This document shows positions 31,126 through 34,883 of a stretch of DNA of 34,883 bases, piece by piece. The position numbers and the translations under genes are program-made. Each line of letters opens with the position of its first letter. Position 1 is the first letter of the stretch. Source of the DNA: an uncultured Porphyromonas sp. (GTDB lineage: Bacteria; Bacteroidota; Bacteroidia; Bacteroidales; Porphyromonadaceae); NCBI RefSeq assembly GCF_947254915.1, contig NZ_CAMYEZ010000006.1, positions 1 to 34,883 of the forward strand, read 5' to 3'. Below the pieces are notes generated by a model, which worked only from the letters and a program-made list of their open reading frames with translations, had not been told where the DNA came from and did no database searches.

Positions 31126-33540
31126 ATGAAAAGAATTCAATCTTTCGTGTGGATTACCACATTTTCTCTTCTCCTGCTATTAGTCGGGAGAGTTACCTTA
31201 GCACAAGCTACTGAGCCTCCTTTTAAGATTGTCGTACAGGAGGACTTCTCCCTTTGGACCAAAGGGAGCGAGTCTTCACCTTATGGCGAGACAGAGGGCG
31301 GAAAGAGCAACAACTATCTCATCAATCCTGCCTTGATGCACCAAAGTGGCTGGCGAGGTAACTATGTCTATCAAGCTGGTGGGGTTGCTTACTTGAAGCT
31401 TACAGACGATGGTGTCGCAGGTCATATACAGACCCCAGAGATGGCACTCTACGGAGTCGTCAAGCTTACCTTCCGAGCTAAAATCCTAAAGGGCAAGCAG
31501 GCTAAGGGACAGCTATGGATCGCTCTCTGTGACAATACGCAGGGACCTATAGATAATAAGGATGTAGACTTGACGACTGAGTGGCAAGAGTATGAGATGG
31601 TATCAACACAGGCTACGTTTAATGAGCAAAACATCTTTCAGTTGCAGCCCCTTGACTGTGACGTGCTCATAGATGACTTGGTCATTGAACGTCAGAAAAC
31701 TACCTTAATACCCCCTAAAGTTTTGCCTCCGCTGAACACCTCATCAACATCTTTTAAAGCACGCTGGGAGGCTTCTCCCGATGCGCGGAGCTATCTATGC
31801 TCTATCTATTACTTAGATATGCCCCAAGATGTGGTGTCTCCAACGACCGTGGTTGAGAACTTTGACGGGATCAAGAGCGATGCCCAGGGAAGGATCAATA
31901 CTGCGGATGCTAACTATCCTGAAGGATGGACTATAGACCTCTCCTCTCATGGTACTCAAGATGTGATCAAAAGCTCGGGCGACTACCACTCAGCTCCGCA
32001 AGCCCTCGTCTTTGATGCTGTCAACGATTCAATAGTATCTCCAAAGACAAAGGCTCCAATTACAGAGCTCTCCTTTTGGGTTAAGCCGACATCCGTTGAT
32101 CAAGAGACAAACTTCAACTTCACCCTACTAGAGGTTGCAGTGTTCTCAGATGGTCGCTGGCAGGCGATTGCCAATATCCCTAATACTTGGATGAAAAAGG
32201 AGGGTGGCTTCTACAGATTTGACTCTGATATGCTAAAGGAGTACAACATTGAGCAGGTTCGATTTACCCTGATACAGCGCAACAGTGTCTCCTTTTACGT
32301 TGATGATATAACCTACACGTATGGTAGCAAACCTGTACCCTATTATATTATAAAGGACAAAGAGCTAACCGATACAGAGTATGAGATTACGTCATACGAT
32401 CCATCTAAGGAGCACTACTACTATGTTCAGTCTAAGGATGGCGAGACACTCTCAGCAGCCACTTATCCTACATGGGTGGATGGTCTCGTAGGGGTTACGC
32501 CACGAGTTGATATGCCCTCTGATGTGACAGAGCGTAGCTTCACAGCTAATTGGGAGAAACTATGGAATGCTGGGTACTACCAGTTCAATTGCTACAAGCA
32601 ACTTAAGTACAAGAGCTCTCAGGCAGCTCAAACGATCCTACATGAGACCTTTGACAAGATTACTGTAGGAAGTGTAGAGAAGCCTGTAACACCCGATGAG
32701 ACTGTCGTACGATTAGCTCAAGAAGAGCTGACATCCACCGACTGGATCCTACAGCTTCCCGCCTACGCCAAAGGCAAAGCAGGTGTCAAGGAGACAGCTC
32801 CTTACAGCACTACGGCAGGCTTAGTCGTCTCTCCAGCCTTGTTCTTACAGGCAGATGGAGGAGCTTTTGAAGTCTCTGTCAAAGCTCAGAGTAGCGTAGC
32901 GCAGGACACGCTCTTTGTAATGATTATGCAGAACTACACCGATCAGAGCGTAAATGAGTATAGGCGTATCCCCTTCCCTATGCAGGCTGGTAGCATCTCT
33001 TCATCTGTCACTTTTGACTCCCCTCAAAATCTTAAGACTAGAGAAGGGATTCGCATCGGATTTATGAGTGCTCGTGGTAAGCCTTTCTATATAGATGAAG
33101 TCACTATCCAACAAAACATCAGAAAGGGCGATACTGGCTATGCTCCTTATCAGACTACATTCCCCAAGGAGCATACAATGAGCATCGCTCATAACCTTGA
33201 GGGACAAAGCTTTGTCTACAATGTGCAGGCATTCCGTACGAGACTTTATAAGAACTACACTTCCGAGATCTCTGACTTTATGGTAGTCAAGAATCCTCTA
33301 GACAATGCCGTTGAAAACCTGGCACAAAAGGACCAGGCCTCCTTAAGTGTTTACGTACAAGAGGGTGGAGTAGTCCTAACATCCACTTCCGATGATACTA
33401 TTTCTTTGTACAGTCTCTCAGGGAGCTTGCTCCTCCGACTGCAACTCGCTAGGGAGGTGCCTAGCTTCGTTCCACTCGCTGAGGGTTACTACCTGATACA
33501 GACATCGCATGGCGGTTACAAAGTATATGTAGGCCGATAG
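31126..33540 (+). CDS. T9SS cargo protein with cleaved-adhesin/choice-of-anchor J-like domains and FN3 linkers
   Basis: An 804-residue secreted protein starting MKRIQSFVW; an upstream in-frame ATG at 31063 would precede the signal peptide and is rejected. Signal peptide 1-27. Jelly-roll 'cleaved adhesin'/choice-of-anchor J-like domains lie at about 30-190, 235-400 and 540-695 (ENFDGI / HETFDKI starts, SPALFLQADGGAFEVSVKAQ). FN3-like segments precede the second and third (TSFKARWEASPDARSYLC, RSFTANWEKLWNAGYYQF). A T9SS sorting domain is at about 735-804 (ISLYSLSGSLLLRLQL ... GYYLIQTSHGGYKVYVGR). The domain type also occurs in gingipain haemagglutinin regions. It starts 88 bases after the preceding lipoprotein. 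Confidence 0.85.
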   Translation: MKRIQSFVWITTFSLLLLLVGRVTLAQATEPPFKIVVQEDFSLWTKGSESSPYGETEGGKSNNYLINPALMHQSGWRGNYVYQAGGVAYLKLTDDGVAGHIQTPEMALYGVVKLTFRAKILKGKQAKGQLWIALCDNTQGPIDNKDVDLTTEWQEYEMVSTQATFNEQNIFQLQPLDCDVLIDDLVIERQKTTLIPPKVLPPLNTSSTSFKARWEASPDARSYLCSIYYLDMPQDVVSPTTVVENFDGIKSDAQGRINTADANYPEGWTIDLSSHGTQDVIKSSGDYHSAPQALVFDAVNDSIVSPKTKAPITELSFWVKPTSVDQETNFNFTLLEVAVFSDGRWQAIANIPNTWMKKEGGFYRFDSDMLKEYNIEQVRFTLIQRNSVSFYVDDITYTYGSKPVPYYIIKDKELTDTEYEITSYDPSKEHYYYVQSKDGETLSAATYPTWVDGLVGVTPRVDMPSDVTERSFTANWEKLWNAGYYQFNCYKQLKYKSSQAAQTILHETFDKITVGSVEKPVTPDETVVRLAQEELTSTDWILQLPAYAKGKAGVKETAPYSTTAGLVVSPALFLQADGGAFEVSVKAQSSVAQDTLFVMIMQNYTDQSVNEYRRIPFPMQAGSISSSVTFDSPQNLKTREGIRIGFMSARGKPFYIDEVTIQQNIRKGDTGYAPYQTTFPKEHTMSIAHNLEGQSFVYNVQAFRTRLYKNYTSEISDFMVVKNPLDNAVENLAQKDQASLSVYVQEGGVVLTSTSDDTISLYSLSGSLLLRLQLAREVPSFVPLAEGYYLIQTSHGGYKVYVGR

Positions 33541-33562
33541 TTGCGTCTGATACTACTAAATG

Positions 33563-33599
33563 CAAGAGGCTTAGTCACATTATGCGACTAAGCCTCTTG
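33563..33599. terminator. Perfect-arm hairpin, probable terminator
   Basis: CAAGAGGCTTAGTC (33563-33576) and GACTAAGCCTCTTG (33586-33599) pair fully over 14 bp. There is little T run, so termination may need help or it may act as a processing stem. Confidence 0.75.
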
Positions 33600-33649
33600 A
33601 GTTAAAGCAGACTTTTGAATTAGATCATTTAGCGTCTCCACAGAGTAAA

Positions 33650-33845
33650 TTAAGATTTCTCACATGGAGGATTGTGACTCTTCACGGAGGGGCGAGATAA
33701 AAGTTCGGAAGAATGAAATGAAACTTCGGAAGAATGAAATGGAAGTTCGGAAGAATGAAATGGAAGTTCGGAAAAATTTCTCCGCTCCTCGCTGGATATT
33801 CTGAAATCCCCACCGAGAGATCTCGGATTTCCTCGGGGGGGGTAT
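33650..33845 (-). repeat. Dispersed composite intergenic repeat, copy E (four units)
   Basis: Units start at 33700, 33721, 33742 and 33763 with TTCGGAAGAATGAAATG cores, one unit more than copies A-D. The right flank (CTCCTCGCTGGATATTCTG, CCCCACCGAGAGATCTCGG, TTTCCTCGGGGGG) is nearly identical to copy D. The left flank is more diverged. The 33846-33920 stretch carries the CTAGTG tract (GGCTAGTGTCTCTAGTGCC) and a TCTAATCTCTAGG motif, as beside copy D. Confidence 0.9.
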
Positions 33846-33966
33846 TGGCGGTTGGCTAGTGTCTCTAGTGCCACTAGTGGAGTCCTTCTAGTCTCTCATC
33901 TATATCTTCTAATCTCTAGGCGATTGCGCTATTTTTGGTATCTTCGCATAGAAATAGAAATCAGCA

Positions 33967-34883
33967 ATGGCACAGAATATAAAAGTAGGAGACACCATCC
34001 GCTACCTCAACGCATCAGGCGGTGGTGTCGTCAAGCGCATAGAGCGTGGCGTGGCGTGGGTTGAGGGCCCCGACGGCTTTGAGCTACCCACACCGATACA
34101 TGAGTGCGTGGTGGTGGACAGCCGAGACACTTTCGTCCCAGCATACAAACCTCCCGTAGTGAAGCGACAAGAGCCAGTGGCGCAACAGACTAAGAGCAAT
34201 GCGCCTGCTGCGGCGCCCGCTACCCCTGAGGTAGTCGAGGATGCCGAGCAGGACTTGAGCTTCGTGGCACCTCTCTCCAAGGGGCCCTGGTTTGACCGCT
34301 CAGGAGGCGAGCAACTACAGGTGCATATCGCTTATTTGCCTGTATCATACGAGCACTTCGGACAGTCGCCCTACGAGACCTATCTAATCAACGAGAGCAA
34401 CTATCACCTCCTCTTCACCTACAGTACGACAACCTCAGCGGGTGGCTACAAGCTTCGCTCGGCGGGTGTCTTAGAGCCGGATATGCGGGTGCTGGTCGAG
34501 GAGTTTGACGCGTCGGAGATCAACGATCACACCGTCTCACACTTCCAGTTTATCGCCTACAAGCCTGAGCGTACCTATCGCTCCATGCCCCCCGTAGAGC
34601 GTCAGGTGCGGATGGATGTGGTCAAGCTGGCGAAGCGTCACGCATTTCGTGAGAACCCTTTCTTTGATGAGGATGCACTGGTCATTCCTGTCTTGGAGGC
34701 GTACGATGGCTCTCAGCAAGCTCCCGCAGAGGAGCCACGGCCAGCGCCCAGTCGCTCGGGAGCTTTGCCACAGCGTGCGATCAAACAAAAAAAGCCTGCT
34801 GAGACACCACAAAGGGCATCTCAGCAGGCTAACCAAAAGGCTTCTCAAAAGCCGACTAAGCAAAGCGCTCCTCAGCCTCAGTC
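33967..34883 (+). CDS. DUF2027/Smr-type protein, 3'-truncated by window
   Basis: The frame opens at ATG 33967 and runs off the window end (305 codons seen). The N terminus IKVGDTIRYLNASGGGVVKRI followed by EGPDGFELPTPIHECVVVD matches the DUF2027 N-terminal domain of Bacteroidota Smr proteins, where a C-terminal Smr (small MutS-related) nuclease-like domain usually follows. A Pro/Ala-rich linker (about residues 68-88), a middle beta-domain (about 95-220) and a Gln/Pro/Lys-rich linker at the visible end fit this layout. The Smr domain itself is outside the window. A weak -7-like TATCTTCG lies at 33939-33946. Confidence 0.8.
   Translation, partial: MAQNIKVGDTIRYLNASGGGVVKRIERGVAWVEGPDGFELPTPIHECVVVDSRDTFVPAYKPPVVKRQEPVAQQTKSNAPAAAPATPEVVEDAEQDLSFVAPLSKGPWFDRSGGEQLQVHIAYLPVSYEHFGQSPYETYLINESNYHLLFTYSTTTSAGGYKLRSAGVLEPDMRVLVEEFDASEINDHTVSHFQFIAYKPERTYRSMPPVERQVRMDVVKLAKRHAFRENPFFDEDALVIPVLEAYDGSQQAPAEEPRPAPSRSGALPQRAIKQKKPAETPQRASQQANQKASQKPTKQSAPQPQ

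Noticed and set aside
33650..33874. Minus-strand frame with SSELPFH repeats over copy E
   Set aside because: Repeat artefact, no start context or conserved domain.

Overview
The window looks like chromosomal DNA of a Bacteroidota anaerobe, most likely a Porphyromonas species. The evidence is promoters of the TTG-(19-21 bp)-TAnnTTTG type, several proteins with C-terminal type IX secretion (T9SS) sorting tails, HmuY-, DUF4252-, DUF3575-, DUF3868- and DUF2027-type proteins, and a complete succinyl-CoA to crotonyl-CoA (4-hydroxybutyrate) gene set. The species call is inference.

Layout: (1) 1-936, the 3' end of an outer-membrane porin. (2) 937-1329, a gene-free stretch with a terminator, an AT-rich repeat tract and four TTATGAACA nonamers. 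(3) 5741-1330, minus strand, a tight cluster rbfA - LolC/E-type permease - DUF4924-like - rfbD - DinF-type MATE exporter. (4) 5742-6784, a composite dispersed repeat, then a promoter and a cobalamin riboswitch. (5) 6785-12510, the operon abfD - nifU-like - abfT - 4hbD - sucD, closed by a strong terminator. (6) 16217-12636, minus strand, a HmuY-like lipoprotein and two T9SS cargo proteins behind a clear promoter. (7) 16721-18397, ECF sigma factor, probable membrane anti-sigma factor, DUF4252 protein. (8) 18768-20857, DUF3575 and DUF3868/OmpA-like outer-membrane pair. (9) 21599-28245, a large CUB-like/beta-helix/leucine-rich-repeat T9SS protein, a lipoprotein serpin and a three-module lipoprotein. 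(10) 28549-28757, tRNA-Gly and tRNA-Ser, minus strand. (11) 29625-33540, a FISUMP-type lipoprotein with an 11-C tract in its leader, and a multi-domain T9SS adhesin-like protein. (12) 33967 to the window end, the start of a DUF2027/Smr-type protein.

Metabolic logic: the five-gene operon encodes SucD (succinyl-CoA to succinate semialdehyde), 4HbD (to 4-hydroxybutyrate), AbfT (to 4-hydroxybutyryl-CoA) and AbfD (to crotonyl-CoA, the entry to butyrate). The NifU-like protein could supply the Fe-S cluster of AbfD. A cobalamin riboswitch with its own promoter lies directly upstream. Succinyl-CoA is also the substrate of B12-dependent methylmalonyl-CoA mutase, so the arrangement suggests a vitamin-B12 switch between propionate and butyrate formation. 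This is the most interesting hypothesis in the window.

A second theme is a composite intergenic repeat (five copies, both orientations) built around abutting 21-bp units, with short tandem-repeat tracts on one side. Because 21 bp is seven codons, it creates spurious open frames. The rest is mainly cell-envelope and surface biology: T9SS cargo, surface lipoproteins, a putative haemophore and a serpin.
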